Source: Candidatus Woesearchaeota archaeon
GTDB lineage: Archaea > Nanobdellota > Nanobdellia > Woesearchaeales > UBA525
Direction: 5' to 3'
Assembly: GCA_018221165.1 (NCBI GenBank)
Contig: JAAOYD010000031.1
Location: 1-32,093, forward strand
Length of the DNA stretch: 32,093 bases
Both the position numbers and the translations under genes were made by a program. Below the pieces are notes generated by a model that made no database searches, was not told the DNA's origin, and saw nothing but the letters and a program-made list of their open reading frames with translations. Each line of letters opens with the position of its first letter. Positions within the stretch are counted from its first letter, which is position 1. Positions 24,767 to 32,093 of this stretch are shown here, one piece after another.

Positions 24767-25795
24767 TCAGGAACAGGTCATGTTGTAGTCGTTTATATCG
24801 GTCACATTGTATCGTACAAGATGCGCGACATCTAGTCGGAAAGTCGGGTAATTGAAATCTGTCACGTTGATACCATAAGTTTCATTTCCACACTTGAAAC
24901 GCTGTTTTGAGAAGAGCTGATATGCAGTATACGACATGTTCAGCGGAGCATCTCCAGGAATAAATGATGTAATGTTTGGGTCTATCAGTGTCTCGATACC
25001 TGAGGAGTTGGTTGGGTCAAGATCGCCAGTCATATTGCCTGCTAGGCGTTCTAGATAGGTCGGAGCCATATCTCTGTTTGACACATAGGCCTGCGACGCG
25101 ATTAAATCGCTTACATTCTTCGCTTTGAACAACTCACGCAAAACAGGGAATGATGTTAAATTTCTTCTTCTATCTTCTGCGTCCATAATATTGAACTGAG
25201 CATAGCGAGTAAAGAGTGGGTCAGGGAGACCGATGACGCTCACAGTAATACGATGTATCTCTGATCTGTTCCAACGTGAGAACGAATCATTGACGACGTA
25301 GTTCATCGTGAAATTAATCTCGAGCTCGAATGGTGCCAAGTCGCGCACTCCAATACGGTTACCTGCAATTTCGTATTCTGTACTGATGCCGAGCTCTTCT
25401 TGTCCGATATAGGTGAAATTATTGACTCGATTGATGAAGCTGTCGCCTTCTTTCCCAGAACACGCTATGCTATCTGTTTCATTCAGTCTCGTGAATCCGG
25501 TTAAGAGACATGTTGTGATATTTGATTTCATATTTGTGACCGTGTCGGTCTGCATGCCATTCAAAGCAAGGTCGTTCGTGATGGCGACGAGTGCGGCGCG
25601 TGTACTGAGTCGCGCTGAATCTGCTACATACGTGTCAAACGCTGAGACATAGTTACTCATCACGCTAATACGAGTCTCGACAGCGTCTAATGTCGTATCG
25701 AGGCGGGCGCTATTCCCACTCCAGAAGAGAATGATGAAGAAGGTCGAGAGAAGAATGCTGATAAGGCTGAAAAGCACACCACGTCTCATGACCAT
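24767..25795 (-). CDS. Pilin-like exported protein with N-terminal anchor
   Basis: 342 residues from ATG 25795 (GAGGTGG four bases upstream); ATG 25789, which overlaps the preceding stop as ATGA, is equally possible. A short basic leader (MVMRRG) and a hydrophobic helix (about 7-25) anchor a large ectodomain with many N-x-S/T sequons, consistent with glycosylation outside the cell. The ectodomain has Cys that could pair (CLLTG, CSGKEG, RFKCGN, MTCS end). Cotranscribed with the following pilin-like gene and located with pilus genes: a candidate minor pilin or tip protein. Confidence 0.75.
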   Translation of the reverse strand: MVMRRGVLFSLISILLSTFFIILFWSGNSARLDTTLDAVETRISVMSNYVSAFDTYVADSARLSTRAALVAITNDLALNGMQTDTVTNMKSNITTCLLTGFTRLNETDSIACSGKEGDSFINRVNNFTYIGQEELGISTEYEIAGNRIGVRDLAPFELEINFTMNYVVNDSFSRWNRSEIHRITVSVIGLPDPLFTRYAQFNIMDAEDRRRNLTSFPVLRELFKAKNVSDLIASQAYVSNRDMAPTYLERLAGNMTGDLDPTNSSGIETLIDPNITSFIPGDAPLNMSYTAYQLFSKQRFKCGNETYGINVTDFNYPTFRLDVAHLVRYNVTDINDYNMTCS

Positions 25796-26334
25796 ATGTC
25801 CACCTCGAGGATGTATGGCCCGACAAGCTGATCTTGGTTCTTCACCGCGTATTCGACGCTCCGAGCGGTGAGGTGAGTCATGCGAATGGTGTCCGTGTGC
25901 GGTGGCTGGTCGAAGAGCAAGGTCTTCCAAACTTGGTCGGGTTTTTCCCGTAAGCTGACGTTAATCGCGATTGTAGGTGGGAGGCTCTCAGCGGCGGCGG
26001 CGAGTAACATTGTGATGTTGTACTCCCTTCCTGGAAGGACGCCCATCTCCTCATAGAAGATAAGGACTTGCTCTGAGAGCGTGAGTCTTGTGTTTGTGAT
26101 ATGACCTTTAGTGATGAGGTCGTTGATATCGTCGTGACGAAAATCACGTATCTCAGTTGTTGTCAGGAAGTTGAGATAATCATGAGCGTAGACGAAGCCC
26201 TGTTCGATATTTGGTTCGTCAATGAAGAGAGTGAACAAAAGGACAAGTGTGAACGAGAGGATACTCGCCGCGAGAAACGCGTCGATAACGAAAAAATAGG
26301 CTCCACGCTTCTGCGCACTTCCACCCCTTTTCAT
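25786..26334 (-). CDS. Pseudopilin-like exported protein
   Basis: 182 residues from ATG 26334, which coincides with the transcription start expected from the TATA box. An in-frame TTG at 26346 would lie upstream of it. The basic N-terminus (MKRGGSAQKRG) is followed by AYFFVIDAFLAASILSFTLVLLF, a hydrophobic helix of pseudopilin style without the class III Gln motif. The ectodomain is about 140 residues with an N-x-S/T site. First gene of a two-gene unit; probably a minor filament or machinery component. Confidence 0.75.
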   Translation of the reverse strand: MKRGGSAQKRGAYFFVIDAFLAASILSFTLVLLFTLFIDEPNIEQGFVYAHDYLNFLTTTEIRDFRHDDINDLITKGHITNTRLTLSEQVLIFYEEMGVLPGREYNITMLLAAAAESLPPTIAINVSLREKPDQVWKTLLFDQPPHTDTIRMTHLTARSVEYAVKNQDQLVGPYILEVDIWS

Positions 26335-26355
26335 ACGCTGTTTCAAGCCGGACGG

Positions 26356-26365
26356 CTATAAAAAA
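26356..26365 (-). promoter_or_regulatory. TATA box of the pilin-like pair
   Basis: Minus-strand TTTTTTATAG centred 26-27 bases before ATG 26334, immediately next to the stop codon of the aminopeptidase gene. Confidence 0.6.
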
Positions 26366-27457
26366 CTACCGCCCTGATGGTATGGTAATCTTCTTCCCGT
26401 CGATGTAGATGGTTGGATTCTTCAAGACGTGATCAAGATGGATGATTGCTGCGACATCACCGCCGAACCACTTGTTACTCCCGTTTGCTACGTGGACGGT
26501 ACCCCTTACTTTCTCATCGAGGATTGTGCATCCGATGAGCTTTGCTCCGGGATTAAGACCGATGCCGAGCTCACACATCCGACGGATGCCCCAGGGGAAC
26601 TTTGCGCGTTCTTCCGCCCACTCGAGGGTGCGTTCAAAGGCTTTGGCTTCGGGAGTATCGTTCAGTTTGACAATATCCCCGTTACGAATCTCCATTATGA
26701 CCGGTTCGTCTGGGATGAGGCTCGCGTCTTTCGTTCGATAACTTCCATCGATGACGATACGGCCGTTGACACCACGCTTTACTGGGGGAAAATAGACTTC
26801 TCCAGCAGGCATGTTCCCGCCGAGTCCTGGTTTGAGATAGAAACCATCGTTATTGATGGCGAGTGTGCCTGCTTTTTTGAACGTGAAATCACTGCCTGCT
26901 GGTGTGGTGATGCGTACTTCTTTGGCGGCGTCTAGTTGTTCCTTCAGCTTTCTCCCTTCCTCGCTAATCTTCGCGTAGTCGACGTCGAAAGCAGCTATGA
27001 CATCGTCGAATCGCTCATCCTTGAGATGACCCCAGTTGCTGCTCGAGAAGAAACGATGTTGTCGTTCCTTGCAGAATGTTCTATAGCTTTGTCCCAGGGA
27101 GTCCATATTACCAAGGCGACCTGAGGCGTTGAGCAAGATAAGGCTGCCATTTGGTAGTTTGTCTAGCGATTCAATAACGTTCGCCTCAGCAGTATCGCCA
27201 CGCCGTTTTACTTCCTGCGTCACAACTTTGGTCGACAGGCCGAGCTCTTCTGCTGCTTGGGCGTAGAGCGCGTTAATCATGGGTGCTATTTTGTAGCCAG
27301 GCTCTCCTTGATCTGAGAGGATGAGAAGTTCCTCATTTGTCGCGCCGAGATTTTCTGCAAGGAGGCGTTTGAAGAGGGGTACTAAGTTGCTGTATTGTTT
27401 GAGAAAGCTCTCGTCTAGCCCTGCTTCACGTAGGATACGCTCCGTCGCTGATTCCAT
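26366..27457 (-). CDS. M29-family metalloaminopeptidase (aminopeptidase T-like)
   Basis: 363 residues, slightly short for M29 (about 400). It would remove N-terminal residues from peptides in the cytosol with a two-metal site. Ligand motifs are present: Glu220 (PAGEVYFPP), Glu296 (CELGIGLNPGAKLIG), His322 (GTVHVANGSNKWFGG), and His340 with Asp342 (IIHLDH). The usual Tyr near the His322 loop is not obvious (KWFGG here). The N-terminal third holds the alpha/beta domain of the family. ATG 27457 sits at the start point predicted by the TATA element 27 bases upstream. Monocistronic, with no functional link to the pilus genes downstream. Confidence 0.9.
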   Translation of the reverse strand: MESATERILREAGLDESFLKQYSNLVPLFKRLLAENLGATNEELLILSDQGEPGYKIAPMINALYAQAAEELGLSTKVVTQEVKRRGDTAEANVIESLDKLPNGSLILLNASGRLGNMDSLGQSYRTFCKERQHRFFSSSNWGHLKDERFDDVIAAFDVDYAKISEEGRKLKEQLDAAKEVRITTPAGSDFTFKKAGTLAINNDGFYLKPGLGGNMPAGEVYFPPVKRGVNGRIVIDGSYRTKDASLIPDEPVIMEIRNGDIVKLNDTPEAKAFERTLEWAEERAKFPWGIRRMCELGIGLNPGAKLIGCTILDEKVRGTVHVANGSNKWFGGDVAAIIHLDHVLKNPTIYIDGKKITIPSGR

Positions 27458-27480
27458 CCTTCATTCACTCGAGAGTGCCG

Positions 27481-27488
27481 ATTATAAA
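27481..27488 (-). promoter_or_regulatory. TATA box of the M29 aminopeptidase gene
   Basis: Minus-strand TTTATAAT centred 27-28 bases before ATG 27457. It diverges from the DRG GTPase promoter about 30 bases away. Confidence 0.6.
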
Positions 27489-27514
27489 GCTTTTGCTGAC
27501 TGGGACCAATAACG

Positions 27515-27522
27515 TTTTTAAG
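27515..27522 (+). promoter_or_regulatory. TATA box of the DRG GTPase gene
   Basis: TTTTTAAG centred 27-28 bases before ATG 27546; leaderless transcript predicted. Confidence 0.55.
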
Positions 27523-27545
27523 CTCCCCATGGTTTTTGTTCTGTA

Positions 27546-28640
27546 ATGGTCGACTATAACGAACGTATTGCGGAAATGGAGAAGGAACTCTCTACGATGC
27601 AGTATAACAAGCGAACGCAGCACCACTATGGTTTGGTCCGTGCAAAGATTGCGCAACTCAAGGAGAAACAAGAAAAACGTTCGAAAGGTGGCGGGAAAAG
27701 CGATGGCTATGAAGTGAAGCGGAGTGGGGATGCCACAGTGATATTGCTGGGTTTCCCAAGCACCGGTAAGTCGACTTTGTTGAACGCGCTCACCGACGCA
27801 CAGAGTGAAGTGGGTTCTTACTCGTTTACTACCTTGACAGTTGTGCCAGGTATGCTCAAGTATAAGCACGCTCGTATCCAGATTTTGGATGTGCCTGGAA
27901 TTGTCAAGGGTGCAGCTTCAGGGAAAGGACGCGGCAAAGAGGTGCTGGCGAGCATGCGCAGCGCTGACATGGCGTTCATCGTCGTCGACGCAACGCGACC
28001 AGACGACCTACCTGTGATTCGTCGAGAGGTCTACGAAACTCGCATCAGACTCGACCAGAGATCTCCTGATGTGCGCATCAGGAAGAAAGCCAAGGATGGA
28101 ATACGTGTCGGTCGAACAGTGGCAACTCCTCTTCTGGACAACAAGACAGTCACCACCATACTCAAAGAATTCCGGATTAATAATGCTGATATCACAATCC
28201 GTTCACCTATCGACGCTGACCAGTTCATCGATTGCATCGAGGGCAACCGAAAGTACATGCACAGCATCGTTATCCTCAACAAGATAGACTTGGTGGATGA
28301 GAAGACACTAGCGAAACTGAAACGTGAAATCAAGCCCGATATATGTATCAGCGCAAAGAATGAGAAGAACTTTGAAGGGATTAAAGAACTCATCTTCGAT
28401 CGCCTAGAGATGATTAGGATTTATCTGAAAGAGCCCAGGAAAGATGCTGACACGAAAGTGCCATTGATTATGTTTAGGAATTGTACCACACGGGATGTCT
28501 GTCGGAAATTGCATCGTGATTTCGAGAAGAAATTCAAGTTTTCACGAGTATGGGGACCTTCTGCTAAGTTCCCAGGGCAACGACTCATGCTCAACCACAA
28601 GCTCAAAGATACTGATATTCTAGAACTTCACATGATTTAG
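27546..28640 (+). CDS. DRG-family GTPase (Obg superfamily) with TGS domain
   Basis: 364 residues, full length for archaeal DRG. N-terminal helix pair (1-55), then the G domain with P-loop GFPSTGKST, G3 DVPG in LDVPGIVKGAASGKGRGKEV (the Obg-type switch region) and G4 NKID. The characteristic DRG insertion with S5D2L-like helices follows the first half of the G domain. A C-terminal TGS domain (about 290-364) starts at PLIMFRNCTTRDVCRKLH. DRG proteins bind the ribosome and help translation through stalls; archaea usually have one copy. Starts at the predicted transcription start. Confidence 0.96.
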   Translation: MVDYNERIAEMEKELSTMQYNKRTQHHYGLVRAKIAQLKEKQEKRSKGGGKSDGYEVKRSGDATVILLGFPSTGKSTLLNALTDAQSEVGSYSFTTLTVVPGMLKYKHARIQILDVPGIVKGAASGKGRGKEVLASMRSADMAFIVVDATRPDDLPVIRREVYETRIRLDQRSPDVRIRKKAKDGIRVGRTVATPLLDNKTVTTILKEFRINNADITIRSPIDADQFIDCIEGNRKYMHSIVILNKIDLVDEKTLAKLKREIKPDICISAKNEKNFEGIKELIFDRLEMIRIYLKEPRKDADTKVPLIMFRNCTTRDVCRKLHRDFEKKFKFSRVWGPSAKFPGQRLMLNHKLKDTDILELHMI

Positions 28641-28650
28641 TTTTCTTGAG

Positions 28651-28656
28651 AAAAAA
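28651..28656 (-). terminator. Short T-run after the H1-like gene
   Basis: Six T on the minus strand, about 30 bases after the stop at 28685, in the 44-base gap between convergent genes. Weak but in the right place. Confidence 0.35.
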
Positions 28657-28684
28657 GATGTTGAAAAGAGTTTAGCGGAAAGAT

Positions 28685-29098
28685 TTATCGTCGTCTCTTG
28701 GCTTTCTTTTTCTTGGCCGGTTTTTTCTTCTTGGCGACTTTCTTCTTCGCCTTCTTCTTTACCGTCTTCTTCTTCTTGGCTTTCTTTTTCTTGGCCGGTT
28801 TTTTCTTCTTGGCGACTTTCTTCTTCGCCTTCTTCTTTACGACTTTCTTCTTCGCCTTTTTCTTCCGCTTCTGACCACCGCGCGCCATCTTCGCACGAGC
28901 CACGTTGCCCTTCTTGTCGAGGAAGTAGAGATAACCATCCTCTCGTCGGACACCGCACTTCACGATGACTTCTTGTCGCTTGCTGGTCCTGACGCCTGCA
29001 CGTGCCATCTGCACGCGAGCGACATTACCCTTCTTGTCGATGAAGTAGAGGTAACCTTTCTCTCTCTTCACGCCACATTTAACCAAAACTTGTGCCAT
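28685..29098 (-). CDS. Histone H1-like protein with duplicated N-terminal module and Lys-rich tail
   Basis: 137 residues. The N-terminal half contains the same module of about 33 residues twice (1-34 and 43-76): V(L/I)VKCGV-R(E)-GYLYF-DKKGNVAR-MAR-G. The C-terminal 60 residues are almost only Lys, Ala and Pro (KKAKKK, KKKPAKKKK), like the tail of eukaryotic H1 and bacterial Hc1/HctB. The tail should bind DNA or RNA by charge; the module's function is unknown, with one Cys per copy, so a zinc site would need a dimer of modules. GAGGTGG eight bases before ATG 29098 fixes the start. Likely a nucleoid or RNA-associated protein. Confidence 0.8.
   Translation of the reverse strand: MAQVLVKCGVKREKGYLYFIDKKGNVARVQMARAGVRTSKRQEVIVKCGVRREDGYLYFLDKKGNVARAKMARGGQKRKKKAKKKVVKKKAKKKVAKKKKPAKKKKAKKKKTVKKKAKKKVAKKKKPAKKKKAKRRR
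28698..28840. repeat. 78-bp tandem duplication in the Lys-rich tail
   Basis: At least 65 bases are identical between 28698-28762 and 28776-28840, a period of 78 bases or 26 codons. The third-codon positions match too, so this is a recent copy event and not only amino-acid bias. Confidence 0.85.
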
Positions 29099-29144
29099 GT
29101 TGTTTCCACCTCACATGGAATTGACCTCACCGAGGAGAAAGGCC

Positions 29145-29152
29145 TATATAAA
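29145..29152 (-). promoter_or_regulatory. TATA box of the H1-like gene
   Basis: Minus-strand TTTATATA; predicted start near 29122 leaves a 24-base leader that includes the ribosome-binding site. Confidence 0.6.
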
Positions 29153-29221
29153 GCTTTGCTTCTCGACGGGAAGACTACTTTTGACACTTAGACTTGTCCT
29201 CTTTTCCCGATGGCAAACAAG

Positions 29222-29230
29222 TTTTATATA
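29222..29230 (+). promoter_or_regulatory. TATA box of the P-type ATPase gene
   Basis: TTTTATATA centred 27 bases before ATG 29253. Together with the H1-like promoter it accounts for the 154-base divergent gap. Confidence 0.65.
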
Positions 29231-29252
29231 CTCACTTCTTGGAAAAGCAAGC

Positions 29253-31931
29253 ATGGACGAGCATAAGATTCCGCTGAAGACCCTGTACAAGAATATCGAG
29301 GGGAGTGAGGATGGGCTGACTACTGAGGAGGCCACGCGCAGGCTCGAGAAGGCTGGCCCGAACGAGCTCAAGGTCAAGAAAGACGTTCCTGAAATTGTCA
29401 AGTTTTTCAGGCAGTTCAAGAACTTCTTCGCTTTATTGTTGTTAGTTGGTGCGAGTTTGGCGTTTCTCGCTGAGTACCTCGATCCTGGGCATGGCAACAT
29501 CTACATAGGCCTGGCGTTGATTGTTGTTGTATTATTGAACGGGTTGTTTACGTATTTGCAGGAGCACCAGAGCGAACGCATCATGGAGAGTTTCAGGGAT
29601 ATGTTGCCCAGCACAATTACTGTACTCCGTGACGGCAAGCAACGACGCATCGAAACGAGGTTATTGGTGCCTGGTGATATTATTATTCTTGAGGAAGGAG
29701 ATAAGATACCTGCTGACGGTCGTTTGATTGAAATTCATAACCTGAAGGTGGACCACAGCTCTCTCACTGGCGAGTCGGAGCCGCAGCTGCGTAAGCTTGA
29801 ATGCACCAACCCTGACCTCCTCGAGAGCAGGAACATGATTTTCTCGGGAACGTTAGTACAGAGCGGGAATGGGAAAGCTATCGTGTACGCGACTGGGATG
29901 CATACTCAGATAGGGAAACTCGTCAAACTCACCAAAGAGACTGACAACGTGCAGACTCCTATCCGGAAAGAGCTTAATCATTTCATCAGAATCATTAGCA
30001 GCATCGCGCTTTTTTTGGGCTTTGTCTTCTTCATAGTTAGTATCATCCTCGGGAAGCAGATGCTCGGCAGCTTGATTTTTGCAATTGGCATCATCGTTGC
30101 GAATGTGCCTGAGGGTTTGTTGCCGACGGTGACGCTTGCTCTTTCGATGGCATCGCGACGCATGGCAAAGAAGAACGCGCTCATCAAGAATCTGGAAAGT
30201 GTCGAGACTCTCGGTTCAACTACTGTGATTTGTACTGATAAGACCGGCACGATTACGCAGAACAAGATGAAAGTGACTTCATTGTTTCTCAATGGCGAGC
30301 AGCATGAGATTCACGAACAATCGGTGGAGAAGATGTCTGGGTTGAGCGTTCTCTGGGCGGCCATGGCTTTGTGTAATAATGCGCGGTTGACGGAGAAAGG
30401 TTACGAAGGTGACCCTACCGAGGGGGCGCTGTTAGTGTATGCGAACACGCTTAAGCCGCTCAAGAAACTCGTTAAAGAGATGATGCGCGTGCACGAGACG
30501 CCCTTTGACTCGGACACCAAACGTATGATTACCACGCACGACGCGGGCAAACAGAACATAGCGTACATGAAAGGCGCACCCGAAGTCGTGCTGGAGAAGT
30601 CGCACACTATACTCCTCAAGGGCAAGGAAGTCGAGCTTACCACCCGGAGACGCAAAGAGCTCAAGGAAGCATACAAGCGCCTGGCGGCGCGAGGGGAACG
30701 CGTCCTCGCCTTCGCGTATAAGCATACCAAGAAAGAGAAAGTGGATGAGAAAGGCTTTGTGCTTGTTGGGTTGGTGGGCATGCTCGATCCTCCACGGCCT
30801 GAGATTTCCGACGCCATTGCGAAGTGCAGGACGGCAGGTATCAGAGTGTTCATGGTCACTGGCGACTACAGCGTCACTGCGGAAGCCATCGCCCGGCAAG
30901 TTGGGTTGTTCACTGGGGATGGCAAGGTTGTGAAAGGCTCGCATCTTGAACGCATGAGCGACGAGGAATTATCACAACTGCTCAAAGAACAGGAGATAGT
31001 CTTCGCAAGGACATCGCCCATCCAGAAGCTCCGCATCGTCAAAGCCCTGCAGAAACGCGGTGAGGTCGTGACGGTGACGGGTGATGGGGTGAACGACGCG
31101 CCCGCCCTGAAGAACGGCGATATGGGTGTCGCCATGGGACTGTCAGGGACGGATGTCGCGAAAGAGGCTTCTGACATGGTATTGCTTGATGACAACTTCG
31201 CCACTATTGTGAACGCGGTTGAGGAAGGACGGACAATATTTGCCAACATCAAAAAGTTCATCGCTTACATACTCACTTCGAATATTCCTCAGATTTTGCC
31301 TTTCATAGCTTTTGTCGCGCTCGGATGGCCATTGGCTTTGACAGTGGTGCTGATACTCTCAATAGATTTGGGAACTGACTTATTGCCTGCTTTGGGTCTG
31401 GGCAGCGAGAAGCCTGAACAGGACGTGATGAAGCAGAAGCCACGGAAACGCTCAGAGCGCTTATTGACGCCACAATTGCTTGGTATCAGTTATGGCATCG
31501 TTGGTATGATGCAGGCCGCAGCAGGCTTTGTCGCCTTCTTTGTGGTGCTCTTCCATAACGGATGGACTTGGGGGCAGGAATTGGCCTTCAGCAATCCACT
31601 CTACATGGAGGCAGTGGCTGCGTTCTTCGCTGCGGTTGTGATTTGTCAAGTGGCTGACGTCATGATTTGCCGTACTCGACGGCAGAGTCTGTTCTCTGTT
31701 GGATTCTTCTCGAACCGCCTTGTCAACTTCGGTATCCTGGCAGAATTGGCACTACTTGCTGTTATTGTGTATGTGCCCTTCCTCCACCCCTTCTTCGGGA
31801 CCCAGTCCTTGGCTGGATGGGAACTGCTCCTAGGTGTGCCCTTCGCGCTGCTCATCCTCGCCTATGACGAGACGCGGAAGCTACTCGCTCGTAATGGGAA
31901 CAAGTTCGTGAACAAGTACTTGACGTGGTAA
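29253..31931 (+). CDS. P2-type cation-transporting ATPase, Na,K-ATPase (P2C)-like
   Basis: 892 residues from ATG 29253; the open frame runs 52 codons further up, but the TATA box at 29222 rules those out. N-terminal cation-ATPase domain (1-50), M1-M2 (about 56-103), actuator with SLTGESEP (170-177), M3-M4 with NVPEGLLPTVTLALS (Glu287), phosphorylation site DKTGTITQNK (Asp329), KGAPE in the nucleotide domain, MVTGD and GDGVNDAPALK in the hinge, M5 TSNIPQILPF, M6 SIDLGTDLLPALGLGSEKPE (Asp705, Asp709), then four C-terminal helices. The M4, M5 and M6 wording is that of animal Na,K-ATPase alpha and its prokaryotic relatives rather than Ca2+ pumps. Probably Na+ export, perhaps with K+ import; the coupled ion is inferred. 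Position 680 is Gln where Na,K-ATPase has Glu779. Confidence 0.93.
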   Translation: MDEHKIPLKTLYKNIEGSEDGLTTEEATRRLEKAGPNELKVKKDVPEIVKFFRQFKNFFALLLLVGASLAFLAEYLDPGHGNIYIGLALIVVVLLNGLFTYLQEHQSERIMESFRDMLPSTITVLRDGKQRRIETRLLVPGDIIILEEGDKIPADGRLIEIHNLKVDHSSLTGESEPQLRKLECTNPDLLESRNMIFSGTLVQSGNGKAIVYATGMHTQIGKLVKLTKETDNVQTPIRKELNHFIRIISSIALFLGFVFFIVSIILGKQMLGSLIFAIGIIVANVPEGLLPTVTLALSMASRRMAKKNALIKNLESVETLGSTTVICTDKTGTITQNKMKVTSLFLNGEQHEIHEQSVEKMSGLSVLWAAMALCNNARLTEKGYEGDPTEGALLVYANTLKPLKKLVKEMMRVHETPFDSDTKRMITTHDAGKQNIAYMKGAPEVVLEKSHTILLKGKEVELTTRRRKELKEAYKRLAARGERVLAFAYKHTKKEKVDEKGFVLVGLVGMLDPPRPEISDAIAKCRTAGIRVFMVTGDYSVTAEAIARQVGLFTGDGKVVKGSHLERMSDEELSQLLKEQEIVFARTSPIQKLRIVKALQKRGEVVTVTGDGVNDAPALKNGDMGVAMGLSGTDVAKEASDMVLLDDNFATIVNAVEEGRTIFANIKKFIAYILTSNIPQILPFIAFVALGWPLALTVVLILSIDLGTDLLPALGLGSEKPEQDVMKQKPRKRSERLLTPQLLGISYGIVGMMQAAAGFVAFFVVLFHNGWTWGQELAFSNPLYMEAVAAFFAAVVICQVADVMICRTRRQSLFSVGFFSNRLVNFGILAELALLAVIVYVPFLHPFFGTQSLAGWELLLGVPFALLILAYDETRKLLARNGNKFVNKYLTW

Positions 31932-31940
31932 GTCACAGAA

Positions 31941-32042
31941 TTACATATTGGCTCGGCGGCGTTTCTCTTTCTTCATCCGCTTGCGCTGCCACTTCCAGCG
32001 CATCTGGCCTTTCTTCTTCCAACGACGGGAGCTTCTCTTCAT
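31941..32042 (-). CDS. rpl41e: Ribosomal protein eL41 (L41e)
   Basis: 33 residues, so short that standard ORF cut-offs miss it. The core from Met14 (MRWKWQRKRMKKEKRRR) matches the Arg/Lys/Trp helix of archaeal and eukaryotic eL41, which lies at the subunit interface of the ribosome. Here 13 extra residues precede it (MKRSSRRWKKKGQ). ATG 32042 has GAGG seven bases upstream and a TATA box 28 bases upstream. The inner ATG at 32003 would give a 20-residue form. It ends nine bases from the convergent ATPase stop. Confidence 0.85.
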   Translation of the reverse strand: MKRSSRRWKKKGQMRWKWQRKRMKKEKRRRANM

Positions 32043-32066
32043 CTTTTCCTCGCGAACAATAGGCTC

Positions 32067-32074
32067 TTTATAAA
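32067..32074 (-). promoter_or_regulatory. TATA box of the eL41 gene
   Basis: TTTATAAA centred 28 bases before ATG 32042. The remaining bases to the window end show no gene. Confidence 0.6.
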
Positions 32075-32093
32075 ACTTACTGGCGTGGTTGAC

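Noticed and set aside
28698..28860. Possible CRISPR-like or satellite array
   Set aside because: The repeats are in frame, encode Lys/Ala/Pro, and have no spacers.
29097..29252. 52-residue N-terminal extension of the P-type ATPase
   Set aside because: It spans the divergent promoter region; the TATA box at 29222 places transcription start at 29253.

Overview
The window reads as a compact archaeal chromosome segment, most likely from a DPANN lineage of the Woesearchaeota/Pacearchaeota type. The support is archaeal H/ACA pseudouridine synthase Cbf5, a DRG-family GTPase, ribosomal protein eL41, class III (Q-x-S/A-x-E) pilin signals with archaeal-type pilus machinery, TATA-box promoters, many apparently leaderless genes, and very large secreted surface proteins. 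The lineage is an inference from gene style; no rRNA or tRNA gene is present to confirm it. Genes are packed tightly, and no stretch above about 300 bases lacks a gene.

Layout. 1-4240: the 3' end of a secreted Cys-rich protein (+), then on the minus strand a four-helix membrane protein, cbf5, and a single-pass protein with an outer beta-domain. 4400-9468: a 1654-residue membrane-anchored surface protein with a lectin-like head, alternating beta modules and coiled coils, a Cys-rich insertion and a Gly/Ser stalk. 9536-12696: a winged-helix regulator diverging from a UBA-like/TM protein and a CPA2 cation/proton antiporter, followed by a CRM RNA-binding protein. 12746-17147: a three-gene unit of a 559-aa helical protein, a coiled-coil protein, and a large TIM-barrel enzyme that keeps every endonuclease IV-type metal ligand but has about 285 extra residues inside the barrel. 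This unit is the best candidate for an undescribed system. 17154-17954: an MNT-type nucleotidyltransferase with a HEPN-like tail.

18012-26334 (-) is a Tad/archaeal type IV pilus locus. It has two pilin-like proteins (25.8-26.3 kb), a run of winged-helix protein, helical protein, secretion ATPase and two platform proteins (19.9-24.7 kb), and a pilin operon of a small membrane protein plus three related class III pilins (18.0-19.8 kb). 26366-32093 carries an M29 aminopeptidase (-), a DRG GTPase (+), a histone H1-like Lys-rich protein (-), a P-type ATPase of the Na,K-ATPase (P2C) type (+) and eL41 (-).

Expression logic. Eleven genes have a TATA box centred 24-28 bases before the chosen start codon, which predicts leaderless transcripts. 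Operon-internal genes and a few promoter-proximal ones use GAGG/GGTG ribosome-binding sites instead. The giant surface protein is the exception: it has a leader of about 65 bases that begins with an 8-bp hairpin. The ends of the window cut the first gene and the region upstream of eL41.
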